Of a stretch of DNA of 20,859 bases, positions 1 to 6,754 are shown piece by piece. Origin of the DNA: Tyzzerella sp. UBA1042. GTDB taxonomy: Bacteria; Bacillota; Clostridia; Lachnospirales; Anaerotignaceae. The position numbers and the translations under genes are program-made. Location: contig DCDZ01000020.1 in assembly GCA_002316675.1 (NCBI GenBank), positions 63,386-84,244 on the forward strand, read 5' to 3'. Within the stretch, counting starts at the first letter, position 1, and the number at the start of each line of letters is the position of its first letter. The notes under the pieces were generated by a model. It had not been told where the DNA came from and did not search any database. It was given only the letters and a program-made list of their open reading frames with translations.

Positions 1-267
1 TCTGGGGGCAGGGCCCTCGGCTTCTTCATTTTTTGGCTTCGGCAAAAGAAGCTTGCTTTTTATCTCCAAAAGGGTGGCCGCCATGACCAAAAATTCACTG
101 ATGCCGTCCATATCCCGATCCTCGGCAGCATCTAAGTATTCCAAATACTGATCCGTCAGCCTTGCAATGGGAATATCATAAATATCGATTTCATTCTTCT
201 GAATAAGATGGTATAAAAGATCCAACGGCCCCTCAAAAGCAGCCAAGCGAATCGTAATTTGCTCCAA
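1..267 (-). CDS. scpA: ScpA, segregation and condensation protein A (N-terminal part, runs off the window)
   Basis: ScpA is the kleisin subunit of the SMC-ScpA-ScpB condensin that compacts and segregates the chromosome. The 89 visible residues carry the typical start of the family: an FEGPLDLLYHLI segment near residues 11-22, then IYDIPIARLTDQYLEYL and the helix EFLVMAATLLEIKSKLLLP used for SMC/ScpB contact. The rest lies outside the window. An in-frame TGA sits directly before TTG 267, so this TTG is the furthest upstream start possible; it is followed by LEQITIRLAAFEGPLD, as expected for the family. It lies 13 bases downstream of the peptidase-like gene and is probably co-transcribed with it, as is common in Clostridia. 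The TTG start and weak ribosome site (AGGGCGG) suggest modest expression or coupling to the upstream gene. Confidence 0.93.
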   Translation of the reverse strand, partial: MEQITIRLAAFEGPLDLLYHLIQKNEIDIYDIPIARLTDQYLEYLDAAEDRDMDGISEFLVMAATLLEIKSKLLLPKPKNEEAEGPAPR

Positions 268-280
268 TCAAAACACCGCC

Positions 281-883
281 CTAGAAAATAAGAAAAACAG
301 CACCCATAAGATTCATAATGATTTGGATCAATGTGTTAAACAGCCCCGAAATAAGGCCAAAAAATAATAAGAACAAAAATATCATTTGAATCATTTTTTC
401 ATACTGCAAATATTGAAAGTATTTATTTGCAGGCAAAGAAACCGACAGCACCTTCACGCAATCCATAGGAGAAACGGGCAAAATGTTATAGACTGCCAGC
501 GCAACATTATAATAGCATAAATAATAAAAAACCATGGTTAAAGGGGAATCCCCTATCTGCATTTGCACCAGTAAAAAAATCATGCCAAAAATAAGATTTA
601 CTAACGTGGGCAGAACCGCAACCATAAAAGTGCCCTTTTTCCGGTTTTTGTAATATAAGGCACTGGTTTCAACGGGCTTTCCCCAACCAAAGCCGCCGCT
701 GTAAAACAAAAGCAAAAAACCAATGGGTTCAAAATGCTTTACAGGGTTTAAGGTCAGCCTGCCTTTGCTTTTAGGTAAAACATCCCCCAAAGCTGTGGAA
801 ACCGCCGCCCTTGTGTACTCATGGATCGTTGTTGCAAAAATAATCCCCGGGATGCTTACCAAAAATATCCAAAAATAATTCAT
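281..883 (-). CDS. Site-2-protease (M50)-like membrane protein with degenerate active-site motifs
   Basis: Polytopic membrane protein of 200 aa related to the M50 site-2 intramembrane metalloproteases that often precede scpA in Firmicutes. The family framework is clear: a hydrophobic N-terminus, GRLTLNPVKHFEPIG (41-55), FGWGKPV (65-71), YYKNRKKGT (77-85) and further hydrophobic spans to the C-terminus. The catalytic motifs are altered. The zinc motif HExxH reads HEYTR at 21-25, so the second histidine is Arg. The usual AGPxxN region reads VLPTLVN (90-96). The third motif ends PMDC (139-142) instead of the usual DG. The third ligand D141 is kept. The fold assignment is confident; protease activity is doubtful. 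It starts at ATG 883 behind AAAGGAA, with a good promoter about 35 bases further upstream, and is followed by scpA. Confidence 0.85.
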   Translation of the reverse strand: MNYFWIFLVSIPGIIFATTIHEYTRAAVSTALGDVLPKSKGRLTLNPVKHFEPIGFLLLFYSGGFGWGKPVETSALYYKNRKKGTFMVAVLPTLVNLIFGMIFLLVQMQIGDSPLTMVFYYLCYYNVALAVYNILPVSPMDCVKVLSVSLPANKYFQYLQYEKMIQMIFLFLLFFGLISGLFNTLIQIIMNLMGAVFLIF

Positions 884-916
884 TCTTTTAATTCCTTTCC
901 GAAAAATTCTCTTTTT

Positions 917-945
917 ATGATACCAGAAATTTAAAGCACAGTCAA
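917..945 (-). promoter_or_regulatory. Sigma-A-type promoter of the peptidase-like gene and scpA
   Basis: On the minus strand, -35 TTGACT (945-940) and -10 TATCAT (922-917) are separated by 17 bases. The start codon at 883 follows about 35 bases further on. It is divergent from the XRE promoter at 979-1007, and the two share the 946-978 spacer, where one copy of a repeated GCAAAG motif lies. Confidence 0.65.
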
Positions 946-967
946 TTTTACCTCTTTACATTTTTTT

Positions 968-1026
968 GCAAAGTTTGCTTGACAAAAAGTGCAGAGTGAA
1001 CTATACTAATGCAAAGTTCGCTTTGC
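968..1026 (+). repeat. Pair of GCAAAGTT[T/C]GCTT repeats flanking the XRE promoter (candidate operators)
   Basis: GCAAAGTTTGCTT at 968-980 and GCAAAGTTCGCTT at 1011-1023 match at 12 of 13 positions and start 43 bases apart, close to four helical turns. The first overlaps the -35 box. The second covers the expected transcription start and extends into a perfect 6-bp stem, GCAAAG-TTCG-CTTTGC (1011-1026). This placement suggests autoregulation by the XRE protein encoded just downstream; that is inference. Confidence 0.5.
979..1007 (+). promoter_or_regulatory. Sigma-A-type promoter of the XRE/membrane-protein pair
   Basis: Near-consensus promoter: -35 TTGACA (979-984), 17-base spacer, -10 TATACT (1002-1007). 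Transcription would begin around 1014, within the second GCAAAG repeat, so it is placed for control by the adjacent XRE regulator. Confidence 0.75.
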
Positions 1027-1039
1027 AGGAGGAATTGAT

Positions 1040-1246
1040 ATAAAAACACACATTGCCGCGCTTAGGCGCCAACAAAAAATCTCGCAAGAAGCATTAGCCA
1101 AGGCCGTGGGCGTCACCAGACAAACCATTACATCCCTTGAGGTGGGTAAATATACGGCATCCTTAGCCCTTGCATATAAAATTGCACGCTACTTTCATTT
1201 AACCATTGAAGAAGTTTTTCTGTTTGACGAGGAGGAAAATTTATAA
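1040..1246 (+). CDS. Small XRE-family transcriptional regulator, apparent ATA start
   Basis: Encodes about 68 residues forming one Cro/C1-type helix-turn-helix domain: AALRRQQKISQEALAKAVGV, then TRQTITSLEVGKYTASLALAYKIARYFHLTIEEVF and an acidic end (DEEENL). This matches the very small DNA-binding proteins that usually begin MKTRI and are followed by a membrane-protein gene. The coding frame is intact, but no ATG, GTG or TTG lies in frame before the domain. A perfect AGGAGG (1027-1032) sits 7 bases ahead of ATA (1040-1042), exactly where ATG-AAA-ACA would be expected. Either AUA is used as start, ATG mutated to ATA and the gene is silent, or the base is an error. It probably regulates itself and the next gene through the repeats at 968-1026. 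Confidence 0.7.
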   Translation: MKTHIAALRRQQKISQEALAKAVGVTRQTITSLEVGKYTASLALAYKIARYFHLTIEEVFLFDEEENL

Positions 1247-1703
1247 AAACCGTTTAACTCTGCGCCTGTATGTGAAAATTGGCTGTATGCTTCTTTCTGC
1301 CATACTTTTCCTTCTGGCGCTTTGGAGCAAAAACTCCCTCCCACCGCATTTTCCTGTTTGCACCAGCACCTCGGGAGGTCTTTTCGGTGTTTCCTGCGCA
1401 TTATTTATAAAAAACAGAACACTCAGAAAAAACCCAAAAGAAATGGAGAAATTGGAGCTGATGGAAAAAGACGAACGAAATATCTTTATCCTTCGTGTGA
1501 CCTATACCATTTTTTCCTATGCTTCGATGGGGATTTTATATCTTTCTATGCTGATTACCAGGTTCTTTTCCACAACTGTTTCCTATACCTTAGAAGCCCT
1601 TCTTTGTGGGAATTTAATCTTAATTTTATGCATCCGCAGAATGGTTGAAAAAATATTAAAACAAAATCAGGGTGACGACTTTGTCGACACCCTCAGACTT
1701 TAG
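1206..1703 (+). CDS. Small membrane protein paired with the XRE regulator (start uncertain)
   Basis: Unrecognised membrane protein of up to 165 aa. Counting from the furthest possible TTG at 1206, hydrophobic spans lie at about 24-44, 57-69, 96-118 and 126-146. A polar, charged stretch (residues 71-92) ending in KDERN separates the first and second pairs; that layout resembles DUF2178/DUF3796-type proteins found beside small XRE regulators, a tentative comparison. The start is problematic. A good AGGAGG at 1230-1235 precedes ATAAAAACC (1243 on), but that frame stops at once. If one G were present (ATGAAAAACC) the gene would start MKNRLTLRLYV and overlap the XRE stop by the usual ATGA. Other in-frame starts are GTG 1272 and ATG 1287, neither with a ribosome site. 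The product may be unexpressed or the sequence may miss one base. Confidence 0.5.
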   Translation: MKKFFCLTRRKIYKNRLTLRLYVKIGCMLLSAILFLLALWSKNSLPPHFPVCTSTSGGLFGVSCALFIKNRTLRKNPKEMEKLELMEKDERNIFILRVTYTIFSYASMGILYLSMLITRFFSTTVSYTLEALLCGNLILILCIRRMVEKILKQNQGDDFVDTLRL

Positions 1704-1770
1704 ACAAAAAGAATTTTATGAAGGAACTGCTTGTAAAAAGCTTGAAAGAACTGTGCTCTTTACAGAAGAA

Positions 1771-1791
1771 AAACAGCGCTCCCGCTTTTTT
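1771..1791 (+). terminator. Weak intrinsic terminator between convergent genes
   Basis: AGCG (1775-1778), loop CTCC, CGCT (1783-1786), then TTTTT (1787-1791), with an A run on the upstream side that can extend the stem imperfectly. It lies between the membrane-protein gene and the convergent DUF2971 gene. The core stem is only 4 bp, so the call is tentative. Confidence 0.35.
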
Positions 1792-1798
1792 GTTGTTA

Positions 1799-2746
1799 CT
1801 AATACCTGAGGGGAATATCCGACAGGGTAACAGGAATATCCTCAAGCCCTTGCCCCATTAAGAAGGATCGTACCCCCCGCACGGCAATATCACTGTTATT
1901 TTTTGCCCCGACGGTAACGGAAATTAAGGGTATGGGCGTCTCAAAGCTTTCAAATTCCACCATAATATAAGGTAGAAAAACCTGCTTCAGTATTCTGTAT
2001 CTCGCCTGCCCGCCTCGATCCGTACGCAAAGGAGAGAACACAAAACGATATTCCTCCTCGCCTTTGAAAAACTCACTCTTAAAAAACATGGCATAAACAG
2101 AACACACCATTGCCATATCCCCGCCGATTTCCAGCAGGGCTTCATCGCTAACCTGGGCGCCTTCTTCAAAAATAGAATCCAGCTCCTTAAACCCATCGTT
2201 TACCGCCCTTCTGACGCAGGAAATCAATGCATCCAACAAGCAGGTGATCTGGGTTTCCTGATTATAAATCACCGTTCCATGCAAAAAAGACCTTCCGGAA
2301 AATCCTTTCACCAGCTTATCATAATCAAATCCAAGGCAATAGCCCCGAAAATCCGTAAATTCTGCCCAAAGCAATGCACTGTTATCCAGCTTAGAGAAGG
2401 AAACCACATAGAAGCTTTTTTCCATATGCTCCGGCACACAAACCGTCTGGCAGGAGGGGGTAACAATGGCCAGCTCCTCCATTTCTTTGCGTATGATTTG
2501 ATACAGCCTCTGTCCCAATTCCTTATTTACAATATAAGTATCAATTAATGTATTCAAAACCTCTAAGGAATACAGAAACTCAAGCTTGTCATTTAAAAAA
2601 TCACTTTTCGTGGCAATAAACTGCCGATTTTCAATAATGCCCTGAGCGCCTTCCGCCGTGGTATAATGATACAGCTTATCGCCATACTCACAAAGGGGGA
2701 CGCGCACCCAGTCATCCAAATATTTCGTCGTATTTTTAATTTCCAC
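1799..2746 (-). CDS. DUF2971 family protein
   Basis: Soluble protein of 315 aa with the hallmarks of DUF2971: LYHYTT at 25-30, SDFLNDKLEF at 48-57, SFSKLDNSALLWAEF at 116-130 with the conserved S and W, GYCLGFD at 135-141, and EEYRFVF at 231-237. The function of the family is unknown. It occurs scattered in bacterial genomes, sometimes near defence genes, but no such genes are visible here. It starts with GTG 2746 behind GGAGGAG, which overlaps the proA stop region; only 12 bases separate the two genes, so it is probably the last gene of the proBA transcript. No membrane segment or signal peptide is evident. A link with proline synthesis is not implied by the sequence beyond co-transcription. 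Confidence 0.8.
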   Translation of the reverse strand: MEIKNTTKYLDDWVRVPLCEYGDKLYHYTTAEGAQGIIENRQFIATKSDFLNDKLEFLYSLEVLNTLIDTYIVNKELGQRLYQIIRKEMEELAIVTPSCQTVCVPEHMEKSFYVVSFSKLDNSALLWAEFTDFRGYCLGFDYDKLVKGFSGRSFLHGTVIYNQETQITCLLDALISCVRRAVNDGFKELDSIFEEGAQVSDEALLEIGGDMAMVCSVYAMFFKSEFFKGEEEYRFVFSPLRTDRGGQARYRILKQVFLPYIMVEFESFETPIPLISVTVGAKNNSDIAVRGVRSFLMGQGLEDIPVTLSDIPLRY

Positions 2747-2758
2747 TTTACTCCTCCG

Positions 2759-4006
2759 TTATTTTCTGATCTGCCCGTTTCCATAAATAATATATTTTGT
2801 TGTGGTCAGCTCCTTCAAGCCCATAGGTCCCCTTGCATGCAGCTTCTGGGTGCTGATGCCGATTTCCGCACCAAAGCCAAACTGTCCGCCATCGGTAAAA
2901 CGGGTAGACGCATTCACATACACCGCCGCCGCATCCACTTCGTTTAAAAAGCGCTGGGCATTGGTATAATTTTCTGTCAAAATTGCCTCGGAATGCCCTG
3001 TGGAATATTTGCGGATATGGCTGATTGCCTCGTCCAGATTTTTCACAACTCTGGCAGAGAGGATATAATCCGCATATTCCGTGGCCCAATCCTCCTGAGT
3101 GGCAGGAACAGAACCGGAAATCTGCCGGCAAACTGCTTCATCCCCACGAATTTCCACTTCCTTCTGCTGCAAAGCCTCCCCCACCACAGGGAGAAACTGC
3201 TCTGCAATGGCTTCATGTACTAAGAGGCTTTCGCAGGCGTTACAAACCCCCGGTCTCTGTGTTTTTGCATTTAGCACAATGGCCGCCGCCTTTTCCAAAT
3301 CTGCCGTTTCATCTACAAAAATATGGCAGTTGCCCACACCCGTTTCAATCACCGGTACGGTGCTGTTTTGTACCACGCTTTGAATTAAGCCTGCACCACC
3401 CCGGGGAATTAATACATCCAGATAGCCGTTTAAGCGCATCATTTCATTCGCACTCTCCCTTGAGGTATCGGGAACCACCTGCACAATATCCGCAGGCAAG
3501 CCCATTTCCTCTAAGGCTTGGCGAAAAACAGCAATCACTCTTTGGTTGGTGCGAAAGGCTTCCTTGCCGCCTCGTAAAATAACGGCACTGCCTGCCTTTA
3601 AGCACAATCCGAAGGCATCCGCCGTCACATTGGGTCTGGCTTCAAAAATAATGCCGATGACACCCATAGGCACCCTTTTCTGCCCAATCACCAATCCATT
3701 TTCCAAGGTTTTCATAGAAAGCACTTCACCCACCGGGTCGTTCAGCGCCGCAACCTGACGCAGTCCGTCGGCCATTTCCTCCAGCCTTTCCTTTGTTAAG
3801 GTCAGTCGGTCGATAAAGGCACCCTTGATACCCAAGGTTACTGCCGCCGCCACGTCCTCTTTGTTTGCCGAAAGAATTGCTCCTTCCGCTGCCAAAAGAG
3901 CCTCCGCCGCATGGCAAAGGGCTTCATTTTTCTTCGGGGAGGGCAAAACCGCCAATTTCACCGCCGCCATTTTTGCCTTTTTTCCCATTTCCATTAAAAT
4001 ACTCAT
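2759..4006 (-). CDS. proA: Gamma-glutamyl phosphate reductase (glutamate-5-semialdehyde dehydrogenase)
   Basis: ProA reduces gamma-glutamyl phosphate with NADPH to glutamate-5-semialdehyde, the second step of proline synthesis from glutamate, in the cytosol. The 415-aa product matches the usual length (about 415-417). It contains VPMGVIGIIFEARPNVTADA (112-131), LRGGKEA (144-150), IPRGGAGLI (200-208), ETGVGNCHIFVD (221-232) and the catalytic cysteine C255 in QRPGVCNACES, followed by FGFGAEIGISTQKLHARGP near the C-terminus. The start is ATG 4006, whose ATGA overlaps the TGA of the upstream cyclo-ligase gene; a longer frame to 4042 would add 12 residues inside that gene and is less likely. It sits fifth in the operon that begins with proB, so both proline enzymes are made from one transcript although three genes separate them. 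Confidence 0.96.
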   Translation of the reverse strand: MSILMEMGKKAKMAAVKLAVLPSPKKNEALCHAAEALLAAEGAILSANKEDVAAAVTLGIKGAFIDRLTLTKERLEEMADGLRQVAALNDPVGEVLSMKTLENGLVIGQKRVPMGVIGIIFEARPNVTADAFGLCLKAGSAVILRGGKEAFRTNQRVIAVFRQALEEMGLPADIVQVVPDTSRESANEMMRLNGYLDVLIPRGGAGLIQSVVQNSTVPVIETGVGNCHIFVDETADLEKAAAIVLNAKTQRPGVCNACESLLVHEAIAEQFLPVVGEALQQKEVEIRGDEAVCRQISGSVPATQEDWATEYADYILSARVVKNLDEAISHIRKYSTGHSEAILTENYTNAQRFLNEVDAAAVYVNASTRFTDGGQFGFGAEIGISTQKLHARGPMGLKELTTTKYIIYGNGQIRK

Positions 4007-4566
4007 GTGCAAAACCCCCATCCTTTTTCCGTTACAATACAATCCATGGGTATATCAAACGCTTCCACCTGCAACGCAAATTCCATCACCTGAAACGAAA
4101 AGGCAACGGCAATTTTATAAAGCTTGGGATACTGCTGAAAATATCTATCGTAGTATCCCCCGCCATAGCCGTAACGATTTCCTTTTTGATCAAAAACACT
4201 TCCGGGAACGAGAAAAAGGTCGTCTTCCTTGGGAAGCACCGCCCATTCCTTCCCCTTTTGCGGCTCCATTACGCCAAAACGGCTTTTTTGAAGCTCCGAA
4301 AAGGAGGAGAGCCCTACAAAATACATCTCTCCCTTTTCCTTTGCAATGGGTACGGCCACTTTTTTGCCGTCCTGCCATGCCCGCTCAATCAAGGGATATG
4401 TGTTGACCTCGTCCCGCATACCGATAAAGGTAAATATGGCCTCCGCCTTTTCGTATCGCTTTCCCTTCCAAAGGGCTTCCAGAATATAACGGCTTCCTAC
4501 CTGCCGTTCTTCCTTCGTCATCCGTTTTCTTTTTAACAGTATTTCCTTGCGCAGTTTTTCCTTCAC
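4003..4566 (-). CDS. 5-formyltetrahydrofolate cyclo-ligase
   Basis: This enzyme (FthC/YgfA family) uses ATP to convert 5-formyl-THF to 5,10-methenyl-THF, recycling a stored or inhibitory folate. The 187-aa product shows the family features: a basic N-terminus KEKLRKEILLKRKRM with TKEERQVGSRYI, FTFIGMRDEVNTYPLI (46-60), LFLVPGSVFDQKGNRYGYGG then GYYDRYF (117-143, glycine-rich ATP and substrate site), and IPMDCIVTEKG at the end. The chosen start is GTG 4566, whose GTGA overlaps the stop of the DUF2085 gene. The frame is open upstream to 4749, but that extension runs inside the upstream gene and has no family similarity. The 4-base overlaps on both sides imply translational coupling within the proB-proA operon. 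Confidence 0.93.
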   Translation of the reverse strand: MKEKLRKEILLKRKRMTKEERQVGSRYILEALWKGKRYEKAEAIFTFIGMRDEVNTYPLIERAWQDGKKVAVPIAKEKGEMYFVGLSSFSELQKSRFGVMEPQKGKEWAVLPKEDDLFLVPGSVFDQKGNRYGYGGGYYDRYFQQYPKLYKIAVAFSFQVMEFALQVEAFDIPMDCIVTEKGWGFCT

Positions 4567-5183
4567 AGCCGCAACACCCCAATTGCTAATATGATTAAAA
4601 TACTTCCCAAAAAAGAGTATTGCCAAAAAGGCAATTTTCTTTCTCCTGCCAGATTTTTCATCACCAGATAAATTAAATTTGTCCAGAAAAGGATAACCCC
4701 CATAGAAAAAACAACCGAAGAAATAAAATAATTCCCCGCATTTTTCCAAAGCAAAAGCCCCCAGAAAAGGGTAACGGCGATCAGCCCCATTTGCTCTTGA
4801 AGGGATTGAAAAATGGGTCTGTCGTTCTCTCCCGTTACGTTAAAATTTGCCCCTAAAAGCAAAAATCCCGTTAAAGAGGCCCCTGCCAATGCCCCCGTCA
4901 CCACCCGGGACAGCTGGGTGCTTTCCCAAAACCCAAGATAACTAAAAGCGCCGTCTATGGATATGGGAAGAAAGGCGCAGGCTCCCAAAAGCACTCCCCA
5001 AGTTCCATAGGGCCGATTCCCGTTCAGCCTTTTTCTAAGGAAGAAAAAACCCATGGAAAAGAAAATACCCGAATAAATTCCCGTACAGCGGGCACAAAGG
5101 GGTAATTGCTGCCCTCCTTGTATAAAACTACGCTCTGCAATCTGGTGGCAGACAGCAGAGCCAATAAAATCAAATATATTCAT
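4563..5183 (-). CDS. DUF2085 family membrane protein
   Basis: Predicted integral membrane protein of 206 aa. The N-terminus has the DUF2085 signature: AVCHQIAERSF (10-20), then QQLPLCARCTGIYSG (25-39), giving C12, H13, C30 and C33 as a likely metal- or redox-active cluster. About five or six hydrophobic spans follow, including GTWGVLLGACAFLPISIDGAF and the C-terminal YSFLGSILIILAIGVLRL. The function of the family is unknown. ATG 5183 is preferred because it begins just before the conserved motif; the frame is open to 5255 but the extra residues overlap the upstream gene in another frame. There is no good ribosome site, and the upstream stop is only 8 bases away, so re-initiation is likely. 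Its stop overlaps the cyclo-ligase start. Confidence 0.8.
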   Translation of the reverse strand: MNIFDFIGSAVCHQIAERSFIQGGQQLPLCARCTGIYSGIFFSMGFFFLRKRLNGNRPYGTWGVLLGACAFLPISIDGAFSYLGFWESTQLSRVVTGALAGASLTGFLLLGANFNVTGENDRPIFQSLQEQMGLIAVTLFWGLLLWKNAGNYFISSVVFSMGVILFWTNLIYLVMKNLAGERKLPFWQYSFLGSILIILAIGVLRL

Positions 5184-5191
5184 AGCATTTA

Positions 5192-5662
5192 TTAATAAAG
5201 CGTATAGTACATCATGCTTCCGGCAACGTTGAAAAGTCCTCCAACAATGCAGCATAAGAACCAGATTGCCAGCATAATGCAGCTGATGGTAATTAAAGTT
5301 TTACCAAACTTGCGGTAATCCTCAATGGGGCTTTTCAGCAGAACAATACCCGCAACCAAGCCTGCAATCTGCCCGATACCTCCGGCAACAATAACCGCAA
5401 TAACCACAATTACCTTTAAAATGGTAGGCACCGTCTGCTCCTGCACAGGCTTTGTTTCCGCAGAGCGATAATCCCCCCAGTCCCTTGCTTCACTTTCCGA
5501 CTGAAATTTCTGGGAAGAACCATCTTTATCCTCCACAGTAAATTCTTGCACTACTTCCGCCTTTTCTTCACCGGAAGGCATCTTATTTTCTTTTACATTA
5601 CAAACCGGGCAGCCCAAACTTTCATCTAAAATCTCTCTCCCGCATTTTGGACAAAAACTCAT
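5192..5662 (-). CDS. Zinc-ribbon membrane protein of unknown function
   Basis: The 156-aa product begins with a compact zinc ribbon, CPKC (4-7) and CPVC (18-21). An acidic, polar linker with many E, S and K follows (about 25-78). The C-terminal part has two hydrophobic spans, ILKVIVVIAVIVAGGIGQIAGLVAGIVLL and TLITISCIMLAIWFLCCIVGGLFNVAG. The topology suggests a cytosolic zinc ribbon tethered to the membrane. Similar ribbon-plus-two-TM proteins are common and uncharacterised in Clostridia. It starts at ATG 5662 with TAAGGAG 8 bases upstream, 23 bases after proB, and is followed by the DUF2085 gene. Its position in the proline operon is clear; its role there is not. Confidence 0.75.
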   Translation of the reverse strand: MSFCPKCGREILDESLGCPVCNVKENKMPSGEEKAEVVQEFTVEDKDGSSQKFQSESEARDWGDYRSAETKPVQEQTVPTILKVIVVIAVIVAGGIGQIAGLVAGIVLLKSPIEDYRKFGKTLITISCIMLAIWFLCCIVGGLFNVAGSMMYYTLY

Positions 5663-5685
5663 CTCTCTCTCTCCTTATCAAAAAA

Positions 5686-6498
5686 TCAGCGTTTGCTGTT
5701 AAAAAAAGTGCCTACATCCTCGCCTGCAATCACACGGTGGATCACCGTGGGGTCTTCCCCCAAAACGATTGCCATTTTCACACCGGCCTCTTGACAAATT
5801 TCCGCCGCCTGCAGCTTGGTGAGCATACCGCCCACACTAAAAGCAGAGCCTTTATCACCCGCCATTTTTCTGACCTCGTCCGTCACCCAATCCACACAGG
5901 AAATACGCTTTGCCATGGGATTGCGTTTGGGGTCACTGTCATATAAAGCATCAATATCCGTCATTAAAATCAATACATCTCCGCCGATGATCTCCGCAAC
6001 CATGGCAGAGAGCCTGTCATTATCGGAAATACCGATTTCCTCGGTGGAAATGGTATCGTTGGCATTTACTATGGGAATCACGCCAAGCTCCATTAAGGTT
6101 TCCATTGTGTTTTTTGTGTTCTGATAGCGCTCCTCAGTGCCGACCTCTTCCTTGGTCAGCAAAACCTGAGCAACCGTTTGATTATACCGATCAAAAAAAT
6201 TATGATATATTTGCATAATCATGGCCTGCCCAACGGCGGCGGCCGCCTGCTTTTGGCGCATTACCGTAGGTCTTTCCACCATACCCATACGAACGGCCCC
6301 TACGCCAATGGCGCCGCTGGTCACCAGTACCACGTCCTTGCCGCTGTTTCTCAGGTCAGTTAAAACCCACGCCAATTCCTCCATACGCTTTAGGTTCAAA
6401 AGGCCGTTTGGATATGTAATGGTTGATGTGCCAACCTTAACTACAACACGCTTGCACTCCTTGATCCGTTCCCTCACAACAATCCACTCCATTTCCAT
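5686..6498 (-). CDS. proB: Glutamate 5-kinase (short form, no PUA domain)
   Basis: ProB phosphorylates glutamate at the gamma carboxylate with ATP, the first and usually proline-inhibited step of proline synthesis. The amino-acid-kinase domain is complete in 270 aa: KVGTST (21-26), LVTSGAIGVGAVRMG (58-72), NANDT (145-149), DNDRLSAMVAEI (159-170), LMTDIDALYDSDP (178-190) and GGMLTKLQAA (223-232). The C-terminal PUA domain of enzymes such as E. coli ProB (367 aa) is absent, as in other short clostridial forms. The start is not certain. ATG 6498 gives the longest form, while GTG 6477 has GGAG 9 bases upstream and gives VRERIKECKRVVVKVG, which fits family N-termini well. It is the first gene of the operon running to the DUF2971 gene. 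Confidence 0.94.
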   Translation of the reverse strand: MEMEWIVVRERIKECKRVVVKVGTSTITYPNGLLNLKRMEELAWVLTDLRNSGKDVVLVTSGAIGVGAVRMGMVERPTVMRQKQAAAAVGQAMIMQIYHNFFDRYNQTVAQVLLTKEEVGTEERYQNTKNTMETLMELGVIPIVNANDTISTEEIGISDNDRLSAMVAEIIGGDVLILMTDIDALYDSDPKRNPMAKRISCVDWVTDEVRKMAGDKGSAFSVGGMLTKLQAAEICQEAGVKMAIVLGEDPTVIHRVIAGEDVGTFFNSKR

Positions 6499-6754
6499 TT
6501 CTTTATATAATAAAGTATACTATATTTTCCCGCCGTAAAAAAGGGGCTTTCGCCAATCCAAAGAAAATATTAAAGGTTTCTTAACAGCTGTTTTATGCCG
6601 CCGATTCTGAAAACCACCGGCAACCGTACAACCGTCCTTCTTTATTCTATGCAGGGTTTCTGTTTTGCTTCCAAGCCTTCCGCCGGATATTTTTATTGCA
6701 GTATAAAGAAAGACCAACGAATAGAGGCTTTCCCCCATCCGCCGGTCCTATGGT

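Noticed and set aside
1230..1250. Programmed +1 frameshift fusing the XRE and membrane proteins
   Set aside because: The bases around TTA-TAA do not allow good re-pairing of the Leu tRNA, unlike prfB, and separate genes are the norm for this pair.
3025..4536. Long plus-strand frames (185-223 codons) opposite proA and the cyclo-ligase gene
   Set aside because: They are antisense shadows of well-supported genes, rich in Pro/Ser/Arg with no family features.
6520..6738. 72-codon minus-strand frame between glnS and proB
   Set aside because: No ribosome site, no recognisable domain and an ending inside the proB upstream region; composition looks non-coding. The 256-base gap shows no convincing terminator either, only a 3-bp GGC-GAAA-GCC stem before a T run near 6540-6553.
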